DNA of 64,000 bases from JAADJA01 sp963840975 (GCA_963840975.1 CAWJBC010000009.1:1-64000), one strand, 5' to 3'. Numbered from the stretch's first letter, positions 15,508-24,176 are shown. Translations and numbers: made by a program. The notes: generated from the letters alone by a model not told the origin.

Positions 15508-16413
15508 ATGAACCTAAGATATTTTACTGTTACGGTGCTGTTTCTGTTTTTAACCTTTGTGGGTTCGACACAGGAAATGCTTTGCAACCTTCAGGTGAAT
15601 TCTCAGCAAATTCAGGGTACTGACAAGCGGGTATACGAAACCATGAGTACTGCGCTTAACGAATTTATAAATAACCGGCGCTGGACAAATTACGACTTAA
15701 AAACAAATGAACGAATTGAATGTACGATGGTTATAAATATAAAGGATCGCCCTTCGACCGACCAATTTAAAGCCTCATTGAATATCGTAGCCAGCCGTCC
15801 GGTTTATGGCTCTACTTACAATTCTGTACTGCTTAATTATATAGATGAGCAATTTGAGTTTGAATATGTTGAGTTTCAGTCGCTGGATTTTCAGGAAAAC
15901 CAATATACTTCTAACCTCTCTTCCGTTATGGCATACTATGTTTATCTGATTTTGGGATTGGATTTCGATTCTTTTTCTCCTTTTGGGGGAACAGCATTTT
16001 TTGAAAAGGCAGAACTGGTTGTCAATACGGCACAAAATTCAGGCTACAGCGGATGGAATTCCAATGATGATAAGCGCAACAGGTACTGGTTGGTTGAAAA
16101 TTATCTTAACAAAACCTATTCAAATGTAAGAACTTTTCTTTTTGAATATCATTATAAAGGTCTGGATGTAATGGCTGAAAAAGCAGATCAGGGAAGGGCA
16201 GCGATCCTTTCCAGTCTCGAATTGCTTCAAACTGCTTACAACCAAAAACCGGGTTTGTACTCCATCCAATTGATCATTGATGCTAAAAAGGATGAATTTG
16301 TAAATATTTTCAAAGAAGGAAATCCCGCAGAAAAGACTAAAGTTATTGATATCCTGAAAGAGATTGATCCTTCCAATTCATCTACCTATTCAAAAATTAA
16401 TCAGCGAAATTGA
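15508..16413 (+). CDS. DUF4835 secreted protein
   Basis: 301 residues from the ATG at 15508, 1 nt after the coaBC stop; starting at 15460 inside coaB would bury the signal peptide. The signal peptide (MNLRYFTVTVLFLFLTFVGS) is cleaved near TQE. The mature start MLCNLQVNSQQIQGTDKRVY and the PFGG..FFEKA and GWNSNDDKRNRYWLVENYLN motifs are DUF4835 hallmarks. This family of unknown function nearly always lies between coaBC and recN in Bacteroidota. The protein is probably periplasmic. The location inside an envelope/CoA/repair operon does not reveal its job. Confidence 0.85.
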   Translation: MNLRYFTVTVLFLFLTFVGSTQEMLCNLQVNSQQIQGTDKRVYETMSTALNEFINNRRWTNYDLKTNERIECTMVINIKDRPSTDQFKASLNIVASRPVYGSTYNSVLLNYIDEQFEFEYVEFQSLDFQENQYTSNLSSVMAYYVYLILGLDFDSFSPFGGTAFFEKAELVVNTAQNSGYSGWNSNDDKRNRYWLVENYLNKTYSNVRTFLFEYHYKGLDVMAEKADQGRAAILSSLELLQTAYNQKPGLYSIQLIIDAKKDEFVNIFKEGNPAEKTKVIDILKEIDPSNSSTYSKINQRN

Positions 16414-16503
16414 TACTGTACAAGCCCTTTCGAGACATTGTGATGAAGAAAGGCAATAACAAGTTTTCTTTGTTATTTTTGCAAAACGCTTTATTGAAGA
16501 ATT

Positions 16504-18162
16504 ATGCTGATTCACTTGTCTATTCATAATTATGCCCTTATCCGGCAGCTTGAAATTGATTTCAATTCAGGATTCACCGTAATTACCGGTGAAACCGGCG
16601 CAGGAAAATCCATTTTATTGGGAGCATTAAACCTAATGTTGGGTAAAAGGGGCGACATGCAAGTACTATTCGACAAATCGAAAAAGTGTATAGTCGAGGG
16701 CTTGTTTTCTATCGAAGATTACAATCTCAATGAATTTTTCAGCAACAATAATATCGAATACGACAATCCTGCTATTCTACGTCGTGAGATAGGCACAAAT
16801 GGTAAAACAAGGGCATTCATCAACGACACCCCTGTAAATATAGCATTGCTAAAGGAATTGGGTGAGCAATTGATTGATATTCATTCGCAGCATCAAACCA
16901 TTGCATTGAATGATGCAAATTTCCAATTGACCGTTATTGATAGCTTTGCAGGAATTACCGATAGAATTAAGAGTTACAGATCATCGTTTTTTAAATTTAT
17001 AAAATTGAAAAATGAGTTGATCCGGCTAACGGATGTAGAAAGCAAGTCGAAAAGTGAGCAGGATTATTTTAAGTTTCTTTTTGACGAATTGGAATCAGCC
17101 AAATTGATAGAAAACGAGCAGGAAAAGCTCGAAAATGAGTTAGAAACGCTCAACCATGCCGAAGAAATAAAATCAAGGCTTCATGCCTCTGCCCAGGCTT
17201 TGGATGGGAATGAAGTTAACGTCCTGAACCTGATTTCAGACATCAGAGCAAACTTAATCCAGGTATCTAAATTCAGTAATTCATTCAGTGAATTATCGTC
17301 GCGCATTGATAGTGTTTTTATCGAACTTAGCGATCTGTTCAATGAAATTGAAAAAAATGCCGAGACTGTTTCTTTTGATCCTCAAAGGATAACTGAAATC
17401 AAAGAACGCCTGGATGTGATTTATCATCTTCAGAACAAACACCGGGTTACCTCAGTAAATGAACTGATTGAGCTTCAAAAGGAAATTGGTATTAAATTAT
17501 CCCAAATCGCTACCCTTGAAGATCAAATCAACAAACTGGGTATCGAAACCCGGAATGCTGAAAACAAAATAAAGCAGGAAGCGCATCAAATTTCTGAAAC
17601 ACGAAAAAAATATTTCATCCGCATTCAAACTGAAATTGAAAAGACTCTTTATGAAATCGGGATGCCTCATGCCAAATTCAATATTCAGCATGAACTTATG
17701 GAAACACCTGGTAAGGATGGTGCGGATATAATCAAATTTGCTTTCAACGCCAACAAAGGAGGGGAACTGATGGAGTTATCGAAAGTGGCTTCGGGTGGCG
17801 AGCTTTCGCGATTGATGCTAGCGATTAAGTCAATGATTTCGCAGAAAAACCTCTTACCGACAGTTATTTTCGACGAAATTGACATTGGTGTCTCTGGAAA
17901 AGTTGCTGATAAGGTCGGCGCCATTCTCAACCAGCTTTCACGATCAATGCAGGTGATTGCCATTACTCATTTGCCGCAGATTGCGGGTAAGGGAGATGCA
18001 CATTATTTTGTATATAAAGAAACTGACAGCGATTCGACGAAAACAGAAATAAAAATATTGAACGAACAGGAAAGAGTAATCGAAATCGCTAAAATGCTGA
18101 GCGGTCAGGAGGTTACATCAGCTTCTGTTGAAACAGCCAAACACTTGCTCAAACAGGATTAG
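16504..18162 (+). CDS. recN: DNA repair ATPase RecN
   Basis: 552 residues. This SMC-like protein has Walker A GETGAGKS (29-36) and two central coiled coils (about 165-235 and 310-395). It has the signature VASGGELSRLMLAIKSM and Walker B TVIFDEIDIGVSGKVA, then QVIAITHLPQIA. RecN holds broken DNA ends together and promotes recombinational repair of double-strand breaks. The length matches the family. It follows DUF4835 after a 90-bp gap containing TATTTTTG near 16474, so it may have an internal promoter as well as operon readthrough. Confidence 0.92.
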   Translation: MLIHLSIHNYALIRQLEIDFNSGFTVITGETGAGKSILLGALNLMLGKRGDMQVLFDKSKKCIVEGLFSIEDYNLNEFFSNNNIEYDNPAILRREIGTNGKTRAFINDTPVNIALLKELGEQLIDIHSQHQTIALNDANFQLTVIDSFAGITDRIKSYRSSFFKFIKLKNELIRLTDVESKSKSEQDYFKFLFDELESAKLIENEQEKLENELETLNHAEEIKSRLHASAQALDGNEVNVLNLISDIRANLIQVSKFSNSFSELSSRIDSVFIELSDLFNEIEKNAETVSFDPQRITEIKERLDVIYHLQNKHRVTSVNELIELQKEIGIKLSQIATLEDQINKLGIETRNAENKIKQEAHQISETRKKYFIRIQTEIEKTLYEIGMPHAKFNIQHELMETPGKDGADIIKFAFNANKGGELMELSKVASGGELSRLMLAIKSMISQKNLLPTVIFDEIDIGVSGKVADKVGAILNQLSRSMQVIAITHLPQIAGKGDAHYFVYKETDSDSTKTEIKILNEQERVIEIAKMLSGQEVTSASVETAKHLLKQD

Positions 18163-18196
18163 CAACAAGTATTTTTTAACGATTAACTGACACAAC

Positions 18197-19042
18197 ATGG
18201 CTTACAACTTACTGAAAGGGAAAAAAGGAATTATTTTCGGAGCGCTTGATGAAAAATCAATTGCCTGGAAAGTAGCCGAAAAATGCTTCGAAGAAGGAGC
18301 CGTTTTTACATTGACCAACACGCCAACGGCTATGAGGTTTGGACAGATCAACGAATTGGCAGCCAAATGCAATGCGGAAATTATTCCGGCTGATGCCACC
18401 AGTGTAGCTGACCTGGAGAACCTCGTTTCCCGGTCAATGGAAATACTTGGTGGACAGGTTGACTTCATCCTCCATTCCATCGGGATGTCAATGAATGTGC
18501 GTAAACACAGGGTTTATAACGACCTCGATTATAACTTTTTTGAAAAAACACTGGATATTTCTGCGCTCTCATTTCATAAACTACTGCAAACCTGCTTTAA
18601 ATTAAATGCCATCAGCGAATGGGGCAGTGTGGTTGCACTTTCATACATAGCTGCCCAGCGAACCCTTTATGGTTACAACGATATGGCGGATGCCAAATCG
18701 TTGCTCGAATCCATTTCCAGGAGTTTCGGTTATATTTATGGCCGCGAACGACGGATAAGGGTTAACACCATTTCGCAATCGCCTACTCTTACCACGGCAG
18801 GAAGCGGAGTAAAAGGGATTGACGGACTGCTCGATTTTACTGAACGAATGTCACCGCTTGGAAATGCAACGGCAGAAGAGTGTGCCAATTTCACTATTGT
18901 GATGTTTTCGGATCTCTCGAAGAAAGTGACCATGCAAAACATTTTTCACGACGGAGGATTTTCAAGCATGGGTATGAGCCTTAAAGCCATGAAAATGTAC
19001 AACCGCAGTCTCGATTGTGATGATTGTCCGCCGGTTGACTAA
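18197..19042 (+). CDS. fabI: Enoyl-[acyl-carrier-protein] reductase FabI
   Basis: 281 residues. This short-chain dehydrogenase of the FabI type has GKKGIIFGALDEKSIAWKVA for NAD(P)H binding, LHSIGMSMN, and the catalytic pair Y160/K167 (YNDMADAK, Tyr-x6-Lys) in place of the classical Tyr-x3-Lys. The substrate loop ISQSPTLTTAGSGVKG follows. It reduces enoyl-ACP in the last step of each fatty-acid elongation round. It starts 34 bp after recN and may share its transcript. The C-terminus (SLDCDDCPPVD) is longer than in E. coli, as in other Bacteroidota. Confidence 0.9.
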   Translation: MAYNLLKGKKGIIFGALDEKSIAWKVAEKCFEEGAVFTLTNTPTAMRFGQINELAAKCNAEIIPADATSVADLENLVSRSMEILGGQVDFILHSIGMSMNVRKHRVYNDLDYNFFEKTLDISALSFHKLLQTCFKLNAISEWGSVVALSYIAAQRTLYGYNDMADAKSLLESISRSFGYIYGRERRIRVNTISQSPTLTTAGSGVKGIDGLLDFTERMSPLGNATAEECANFTIVMFSDLSKKVTMQNIFHDGGFSSMGMSLKAMKMYNRSLDCDDCPPVD

Positions 19043-19156
19043 AATGTTTCAACGGATGATGTTTTGAATACAATATTCAATTAATTTTTTGTGGAATTCT
19101 GATTTCAATTGCATCTAGTAAAAAAGCAATTGTCAAACCACTTAAAATTAATTGCC

Positions 19157-19558
19157 ATGAAAACATTAGCAATCATTTTTTTTACAACAATCACTCTTTG
19201 TTTTAATGGGTTCACACAAAACCGAATTCAAAATTGGGACATTGAAAAAATTAGTTCTATCAGGGCTGAGTTCAATTCGAACGATGGAAAAACCTACTTC
19301 AAAGAAATAAACAATAAAGCATCAATGGATTCGGTGTTTACATTTCTGAAGGAAATTGAATTCAGGGAAGCGAATGAAACAGTTCTTGATAAATCTGATA
19401 TTCTAAAACAATGGAGCATAAAACTCATTTTCCGGGGGCAGCAGGACCAAATCATCTTTTGTCCGGATTATGCCACTATTGGGAAAACCCTATTTTCAAT
19501 TGACCGTAAGGTGGTCAAAGATTTAAAGAAACTCCTGACAAACTGTAAAAAATGCTAA
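19157..19558 (+). CDS. Small secreted protein, unknown
   Basis: 133 residues from the ATG at 19157; the frame is open to 19109 but only this start gives a signal peptide (MKTLAIIFFTTITLCFNGF, cleaved near TQN). The mature protein is a mixed alpha/beta chain with IEKISSIRAEF, IKLIFRGQQDQIIFCPDYA and a Lys-rich end (KKLLTNCKKC). No family is recognised. It stands alone between fabI and the aminotransferase promoter. Confidence 0.6.
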   Translation: MKTLAIIFFTTITLCFNGFTQNRIQNWDIEKISSIRAEFNSNDGKTYFKEINNKASMDSVFTFLKEIEFREANETVLDKSDILKQWSIKLIFRGQQDQIIFCPDYATIGKTLFSIDRKVVKDLKKLLTNCKKC

Positions 19559-19639
19559 AAGTCTGAATATATTTAGCCAATAGCTTGTTTGTATAAAATG
19601 TAAAATGCCTCTGGTGGCGTGGAATATGTCATTTCAAAT

Positions 19640-19670
19640 TTTGCAGCCCTTACAAATTTCATTACCTTTG
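19640..19670 (+). promoter_or_regulatory. Perfect consensus promoter with long leader
   Basis: TTTG (19640-19643), 19 nt, TACCTTTG (19663-19670). It faces the aminotransferase at 19841 and leaves a leader of about 165 nt. The leader contains an imperfect stem, CCGGAAA...AGCG with CGCT..TTTCGG (about 19708-19739). It also contains an untranslatable coding-like run (LNPDKTGQYFRKESGEALIS). No known riboswitch class is recognised. The remainder of 19559-19840 shows nothing else. Confidence 0.75.
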
Positions 19671-19840
19671 AAAGCTATTAAATCCTGATAAAACAGGACA
19701 ATACTTCCGGAAAGAAAGCGGTGAAGCGCTGATTTCGGTTATTACCTGAAAGATAAGTGATAAATCATAGGGAACGGGAAGAAAAGAAATGGCAATATCT
19801 TTTTTGTTTACCCCGTTAAAAAATGTAAAACAAGTTAGCT

Positions 19841-20929
19841 ATGCACCTTAATTCTAAATCAAATTTGGAACTCATCAATCCAAACCTCCGCGGATTGGAC
19901 GAAAGCGACACACTTGCAATTAACGAGCGATCAAAAGAATTGATTGCAAAAGGAAATACTGTTTACAGGTTTGGTTTGGGTCAATCACCTTTCCCGGTTC
20001 CGAAGAGCGTGGTGGAGGCGCTTCGTCTCCATGCACCTCAAAAAGATTACCTGCCGGTAAAAGGATTAAGGATTCTGCGGGAGGCTGTGGCTGATTTTCA
20101 CAGGAGAAAAGATGGAATTGATGCCCGGGCTGATTGTGTCATCATCGGACCCGGTTCAAAAGAGCTGGTGTTTTTGCTGCAACTTGTTTTCAACGGCGAA
20201 ATTATAATCGTGAGCCCATGCTGGGTTTCCTACATTCCCCAGGCGAAAATTCTCGGCAAGCAAATTTCCATCATTCACAGTTCGTACAAAGATAAGTGGC
20301 AATTAACCCCTAAACTATTCCGCGATTTTCTTGAAAAGAGAAACGGCAACGGGAGGCAGGCGTTGATGATATTGAATTATCCCGGAAACCCGGATGGCGT
20401 TTCATTCAGCGAAAAATACCTCATTGAAATAGCGGCGTTGGCGAGGGAGCATAATATATTTATCCTGTCGGATGAAATTTACGGCCAATTGCACCACAAG
20501 GGCAAACATATTTCTATCGCTAAATTTTATCCTGAGGGAACCATCCTCAGTTCAGGATTGTCGAAATGGTGCGGTGCCGGCGGATGGCGGCTTGGAACCT
20601 TCACGTTTCCGAAAGACCTGACATGGATGCTCGAACAAATGGCAATAGTGGCAAGCGAAACCTATACATCAGTGAGCGCACCCATTCAGTATGCAGCGGT
20701 GCAGGCCTTTAAAGGAGGAACTGAAATCGAAGAATACCTTTGGCAGGTTCGTAAAATACTTGCTAACCTGGGAAAAGCTTGTTCAGTTACAGTCAACCAT
20801 GCTGGAATAAAAGCCCATCATCCGGTTGGCGGATTTTACCTTTTTCTTGACTTTTCTGACTTTTCAGATAAACTTTCGAAACTGGGAATAAAAACTTCAA
20901 AAGCTCTGTGTTCACAGAATTCTGGATGA
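19841..20929 (+). CDS. PLP-dependent class I/II aminotransferase, main part (frameshifted)
   Basis: Fold-type I aminotransferase (AspC-like). It shows FGLGQSPFPVPKSV, DYLPVKGLRILREAVADF, the NYPGNPDG substrate and PLP motif, SDEIYG, and a Schiff-base lysine in SSGLSKWCGAGGWRLG. The frame ends 6 codons past an extra T at 20911-20912. Without it, the chain continues for 78 codons as HRILDETGVAILHGSAFGR to 21146, giving about 434 residues. It is 25 bp upstream of a KamA-like radical SAM gene, suggesting shared amino-acid metabolism. The substrate is not deducible. It could be non-functional if the indel is real. Confidence 0.8.
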   Translation: MHLNSKSNLELINPNLRGLDESDTLAINERSKELIAKGNTVYRFGLGQSPFPVPKSVVEALRLHAPQKDYLPVKGLRILREAVADFHRRKDGIDARADCVIIGPGSKELVFLLQLVFNGEIIIVSPCWVSYIPQAKILGKQISIIHSSYKDKWQLTPKLFRDFLEKRNGNGRQALMILNYPGNPDGVSFSEKYLIEIAALAREHNIFILSDEIYGQLHHKGKHISIAKFYPEGTILSSGLSKWCGAGGWRLGTFTFPKDLTWMLEQMAIVASETYTSVSAPIQYAAVQAFKGGTEIEEYLWQVRKILANLGKACSVTVNHAGIKAHHPVGGFYLFLDFSDFSDKLSKLGIKTSKALCSQNSG

Positions 20930-21146
20930 AACGGGTGTTGCCATACTACACGGCAGTGCTTTCGGAAGGGCAGAGGATGAACTTTCAGCCCGCATGGCTT
21001 ATGTTGATTTTGATGGCGCTCGTGCACTGGCAGCCGCCAGAACGATCCCGCTCCATCAGCCACTTCCTGACGATTTCAATGATATTTATTGCAACAAGGT
21101 AATGGAAGGTCTGGTTCGTATGACCAATTGGATAACGAAGATTTAA
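20913..21146 (+). pseudogene. C-terminal part of the aminotransferase in another frame
   Basis: 78 codons, HRILDETGVAILHGSAFGR through LPDDFNDIYCNKVMEGLVRM to TAA, with no start codon of their own. They supply the small C-terminal domain that the 19841-20929 frame lacks. The most likely explanation is one added T in the TGTTCAC context at 20911-20912. Confidence 0.75.
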
Positions 21147-21170
21147 AAAAAAAACAGATTATTTAAAAAC

Positions 21171-22514
21171 ATGTCGAAAACCTATAAACCATATACGTTA
21201 AACAATTTCAGGCAGATTCCTCAAATTGAAAAACTCAGTAAAGAACAGCAGTTCAATATTGAGGTGGTGGGGAATGTGCTTCCCTTCAAATCAAATAATT
21301 ATGTAGTGGACGAATTAATTGACTGGGACAATGTGCCAAACGATCCGATGTTCATCCTGACTTTTCCTCAAAAAGAGATGCTCCTGCCTGAGCATTACAG
21401 GGAAATGGAAATTCAGTTACTGACTGCCGGTGGTAAAGACCAGTTGAAATCAACAGCCAACGCGATAAGGGAGCAACTGAATCCCCATCCTGCAGGGCAA
21501 TTGGAACTTAATATCCCCGAAATAGACGGCTTAAAACTGACGGGTGTGCAGCATAAGTACCGGGAAACAGTTTTGTTTTTCCCCAGCAATGGGCAAACCT
21601 GCCACGCTTATTGCACTTTCTGTTTCCGCTGGCCCCAGTTTGTGGGTATGGACGAACTGAAGTTCGCGATGAAAGAAACCGAATTGTTGGTGAAATACCT
21701 CGAACGTCATCCCGAAGCCACCGATCTGCTATTTACTGGTGGCGACCCGATGTTCATGAATTTCAACGTTTTTGAAAAATACATCGAGCCATTCCTTTCT
21801 CACCCAAATAAAACCAATATTCAAACCATCCGCATCGGTACAAAAGCGCTGGCTTACTGGCCCTACAAGTTTACCACGGATAAGGATGCCGGTAAATTCC
21901 TGAAGCTGTTTGAACAGATCACCGCAAAAGGGATTAACCTCGCCATCATGGCGCATTTTAGTCATCCGAGGGAACTGGAAACCGAAGCCGTAAAACAGGC
22001 TATCAGCAACCTCAGGTCTACGGGTGCGCAAATCAGGACGCAATCGCCCATACTCAAACATATTAACGACCAGCCTGAAATTTGGGCGGAAATGTGGCGC
22101 AAACAGGTCAACCTGAATTGCATTCCTTATTATATGTTTGTCGCAAGAAATACCGGTGCACAACATTATTTTGCTGTAACCCTCCACGAGGCATGGGATA
22201 TATTCAGAAATGCTTACCAAAATGTAAGCGGGGTTTGCCGCACCGTGCGCGGACCGAGCATGTCGTGCAATCCCGGCAAGATTCAAATATTAGGTGTGAG
22301 CGAAGTAAACAAACAAAAGGTGTTTGTCCTCAGATTTCTTCAGGGGCGAAATCCCGACTGGGTTGGCAGGCCTTTTTTTGCTGAATATGATGAAGATGCC
22401 ATCTGGATCAATACGCTGAAGCCTGCATTTGATGATAAATTTTTCTTTGAGGAAGAAGACGAGCATATCTTCGGCGAAAATTATATTGACAGCCAACCGG
22501 GCAGTTATGAATAG
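21171..22514 (+). CDS. KamA-family radical SAM protein (lysine 2,3-aminomutase-like)
   Basis: 447 residues. The iron-sulphur motif is C144-x3-C148-x2-C151 (CHAYCTFCFRW), followed by LLFTGGDPMFMN for S-adenosylmethionine binding and RIGTKALAYWP. K370 in CNPGKIQILG sits where KamA carries its PLP lysine. True lysine 2,3-aminomutases have CRHCTR-type cysteines; CTFCFRW instead marks the KamA-like subfamily, so lysine as substrate is uncertain. It lies 24 bp after the aminotransferase, probably one operon, suggesting an amino group is moved and then transaminated. A GC hairpin (22604-22620) follows about 90 bp after the stop. Confidence 0.8.
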   Translation: MSKTYKPYTLNNFRQIPQIEKLSKEQQFNIEVVGNVLPFKSNNYVVDELIDWDNVPNDPMFILTFPQKEMLLPEHYREMEIQLLTAGGKDQLKSTANAIREQLNPHPAGQLELNIPEIDGLKLTGVQHKYRETVLFFPSNGQTCHAYCTFCFRWPQFVGMDELKFAMKETELLVKYLERHPEATDLLFTGGDPMFMNFNVFEKYIEPFLSHPNKTNIQTIRIGTKALAYWPYKFTTDKDAGKFLKLFEQITAKGINLAIMAHFSHPRELETEAVKQAISNLRSTGAQIRTQSPILKHINDQPEIWAEMWRKQVNLNCIPYYMFVARNTGAQHYFAVTLHEAWDIFRNAYQNVSGVCRTVRGPSMSCNPGKIQILGVSEVNKQKVFVLRFLQGRNPDWVGRPFFAEYDEDAIWINTLKPAFDDKFFFEEEDEHIFGENYIDSQPGSYE

Positions 22515-22603
22515 ACTTAATGCCAGCAGCAAAAGCGATCACCGGTGAAAACAGGCAGTTTTGTTTTTATCGGAATTATTTAATGGTACACTGACCAGGC
22601 GGA

Positions 22604-22640
22604 TCCCGCATAAGGCGGGACTGATTTTTACTGATAAAAA
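22604..22640 (+). repeat. GC-rich hairpin within a decayed repeat
   Basis: TCCCGC, loop ATAAG, GCGGGA is a perfect 6-bp stem, followed by CTGATTTTTACTGATAAAAA. It looks like a fragment of the 'CGGATNNNACTGATTTTTAC' intergenic repeats common in this phylum (compare 40927-41010). It could weakly terminate the kamA-like transcript. Confidence 0.45.
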
Positions 22641-22720
22641 CTATCTAATATCAACTCTATAATCTAATATCAATTTCCCCATCTAACTACTAACTACTCT
22701 GTACTAACTACTAAAAAATT
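22637..22720. repeat. ATCTAAT-type AT-rich intergenic repeat (copy 2)
   Basis: Degenerate units CTATCTAATATC, CTATAATCTAATATC, CCATCTAACTAC and TAACTACT in tandem. It lies directly upstream of header element B, as copy 1 does for header A. Confidence 0.6.
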
Positions 22721-22726
22721 TTTCCA

Positions 22727-22784
22727 TATCTTTGAACCCCCGGTTTGGGGGGACGGCGGATAAAACACTAAGAAGTTGTGCAGT
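22727..22784 (+). promoter_or_regulatory. Header element B: -7 box, hairpin, conserved leader
   Basis: TATCTTTG (22727-22734), GAAC, a CCCCC/GGGGG hairpin (22737-22751), then ACGGCGGATAAAAC ACTAAGA (22753-22773). GTTGTGCAGT (22775-22784) is perfectly complementary to ACTGCACAAC (23627-23636) right after the gene. The order and spacing match header A (229-293), while the hairpin and pairing sequences differ. Confidence 0.6.
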
Positions 22785-22791
22785 ATTTTAT

Positions 22792-23622
22792 ATGAGATCA
22801 ATATTAACATTTTTAGCAATTTACATATTATCCACTTGTAATTCATGTGGTCAGATAGAAAATAATTTTGAAGTTTCTTCAGTTAAGATAGATTTCGAAA
22901 CTGGATGTGAGACAAGAGAGGGAAGATCAATGCTAATAATCAAAAAAGACAGTAATTATTTTGCCAATAAGCTTGAACCAAATTATTACTATGGAACAAC
23001 AACGGATAGCGTGTGGATATTGAAACTTGACAGTACAAAAATAAATGCAATCTATCGTTTTGTTGCTAAGGCAAGACAATTAGGGAATAGTAGTTGCCCC
23101 TCTATAACAACTTCAATAGACCATTACCTAATTACAATAAATAAAGAGACTTCAATAAGCATTGTAGGTAATTGTGATTGGAATGGATTAAGCTACGTAG
23201 CATTAGAAAAAATAGTTTTTAAGGAAAAATTCGAAGAATTAGAATTTAAGAGAAATTCATTGAAGGACTCTATAAGCACTAATTTACAAGGGATATGGAA
23301 AATTAGTGGATTAAAACAGGACACTTAAAAGATATGATCTTGTTATTTTAGATGAGAAATTCCTAAATTCTCGAAATCGAGACGTAAACCTATTTGGAGT
23401 TTTAACGACAGCATAGATTTTAAAAGTCATACAAATAATATAATAGATTTAAAATATTCGACAGAATACTGGTTGTTAGTTAGTTCTGGCTATGTAAGCT
23501 TGACTATTAGACCTGGATATATCGAAAATGAAGGACAGTATATCAAAAAAAATGATGGACTTCACTTCATGATAAAAAAAATGCAACCAGACAAAATAAT
23601 TTTAGAATACTGGGGAATGTAA
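22792..23622 (+). pseudogene. Lipoprotein-like gene broken by frameshifts
   Basis: From the ATG at 22792, a signal peptide (MRSILTFLAIYILSTCNSC) leads into a Cys-containing secreted protein of about 277 codons. The first frame stops at 23328 after LQGIWKISGLKQDT. A second frame continues LKRYDLVILDEKFLNSRNR from 23324. From about 23389 the first frame resumes (KPIWSFNDSIDF...IILEYWGM) to the stop at 23622. The C-terminal half has the GIWK...W.F...EYWG pattern of lipocalin-like secreted domains. It is enclosed by header B and tail B. Two compensating indels, or a short damaged stretch, explain the break. Confidence 0.65.
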
Positions 23623-23763
23623 TAACACTGCACAACACGCGATGATAGCCAATTGGCGCATCCCGTTCATCCAGACAAAGACGTGAAAGAAAAAAGCAAT
23701 ATAGAAATCAACAAAAATCCTGCGAAACAATCGCCAACTGGCCATATCGCGGGAACGTTAATC
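23621..23763 (+). repeat. Tail element B: long attC-like inverted repeat
   Basis: After the stop come AATAAC, ACTGCACAAC (pairs with 22775-22784), and a 20-bp imperfect inverted repeat: CGCGATGATAGCCAATTGGC (from 23638) against CGCCAACTGGCCATATCGCG (23732-23751). GGAACGTTAATC ends the element. The spacer of about 73 nt is A-rich and unstructured. The ...AAC/GTTA... ends and a long imperfect stem resemble integron attC sites in shape, but no integrase is in the window. A spurious 84-residue frame over 23653-23907 is not called. Confidence 0.6.
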
Positions 23764-23832
23764 CCTCTTCCCCCTAATTTCCCTTTCAACACTGCTTCCT
23801 CCATTTCTCACTGTTACTTTTTTCACAAAAAA

Positions 23833-23864
23833 CTTGACATCGCCCTTCCGGTTTTGTATATTTG
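23833..23864 (+). promoter_or_regulatory. Promoter upstream of the 41-bp hairpin array
   Basis: CTTG (23833-23836), 20 nt, TATATTTG (23857-23864): one mismatch to the -33 box and a full -7 box. No downstream protein gene is on this strand before the terminator at 24177-24203. A 16-codon mini-frame (MIKFSTGILGYVSLML, 23904-23954) could be a leader peptide or the stump of a lost gene. Confidence 0.65.
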
Positions 23865-23949
23865 CATCATCATTACCACAAAACAAAATCGCTCATTGAA
23901 ATCATGATAAAATTTTCCACAGGGATATTGGGATACGTAAGCTTAATGC

Positions 23950-24118
23950 TGTGATCGCCACAGAGCCATTCCGACGCATCAGATTAACGTTGTGGTGGCC
24001 ACAGAGCAAAAGTGAAGCATCCATTCGACGTTGTAGCCGCTACAGAGCAAAAGTGAAGCATCCATTCGACGTTGTAACCGCTACAGAGCAAAAGTGAAGC
24101 ATCCATTTAACGTTGTGG
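23950..24118 (+). repeat. 41-bp tandem repeat with co-varying hairpins
   Basis: Starts of ACGTTGT at 23987, 24028, 24069 and 24110 are exactly 41 bp apart; a diverged unit precedes them. The shared core is ACAGAGCAAAAGTGAAGCAT. The stems are TGTG-ATCGC-CACA (23950), TGTGG-TGG-CCACA (23991), TGTAG-CCG-CTACA (24032) and TGTA-ACCGC-TACA (24073). Confidence 0.85.
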
Positions 24119-24176
24119 AAATAAAAGTGAATGTTTTAAACAGAAGATAGACCTTTTTTTTATAAATATTAGATTG

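Noticed and set aside
19663..19840. Lysine riboswitch upstream of the KamA-like operon
   Set aside because: The leader lacks the conserved lysine-riboswitch junction sequences that I could look for; only a generic stem is seen.
22604..22620. Calling the TCCCGC/GCGGGA hairpin a definite terminator
   Set aside because: The T run starts 5 nt after the stem and is short; it fits better as part of a decayed intergenic repeat.
23653..23907. 84-residue reading frame after the broken lipoprotein gene
   Set aside because: It starts inside the attC-like inverted repeat and runs through the promoter at 23833-23864; the residues show no fold or signal.
23950..24118. CRISPR-like appearance of the 41-bp repeats
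   Set aside because: Units are contiguous without unique spacers, stems differ between copies, and no cas gene is present.
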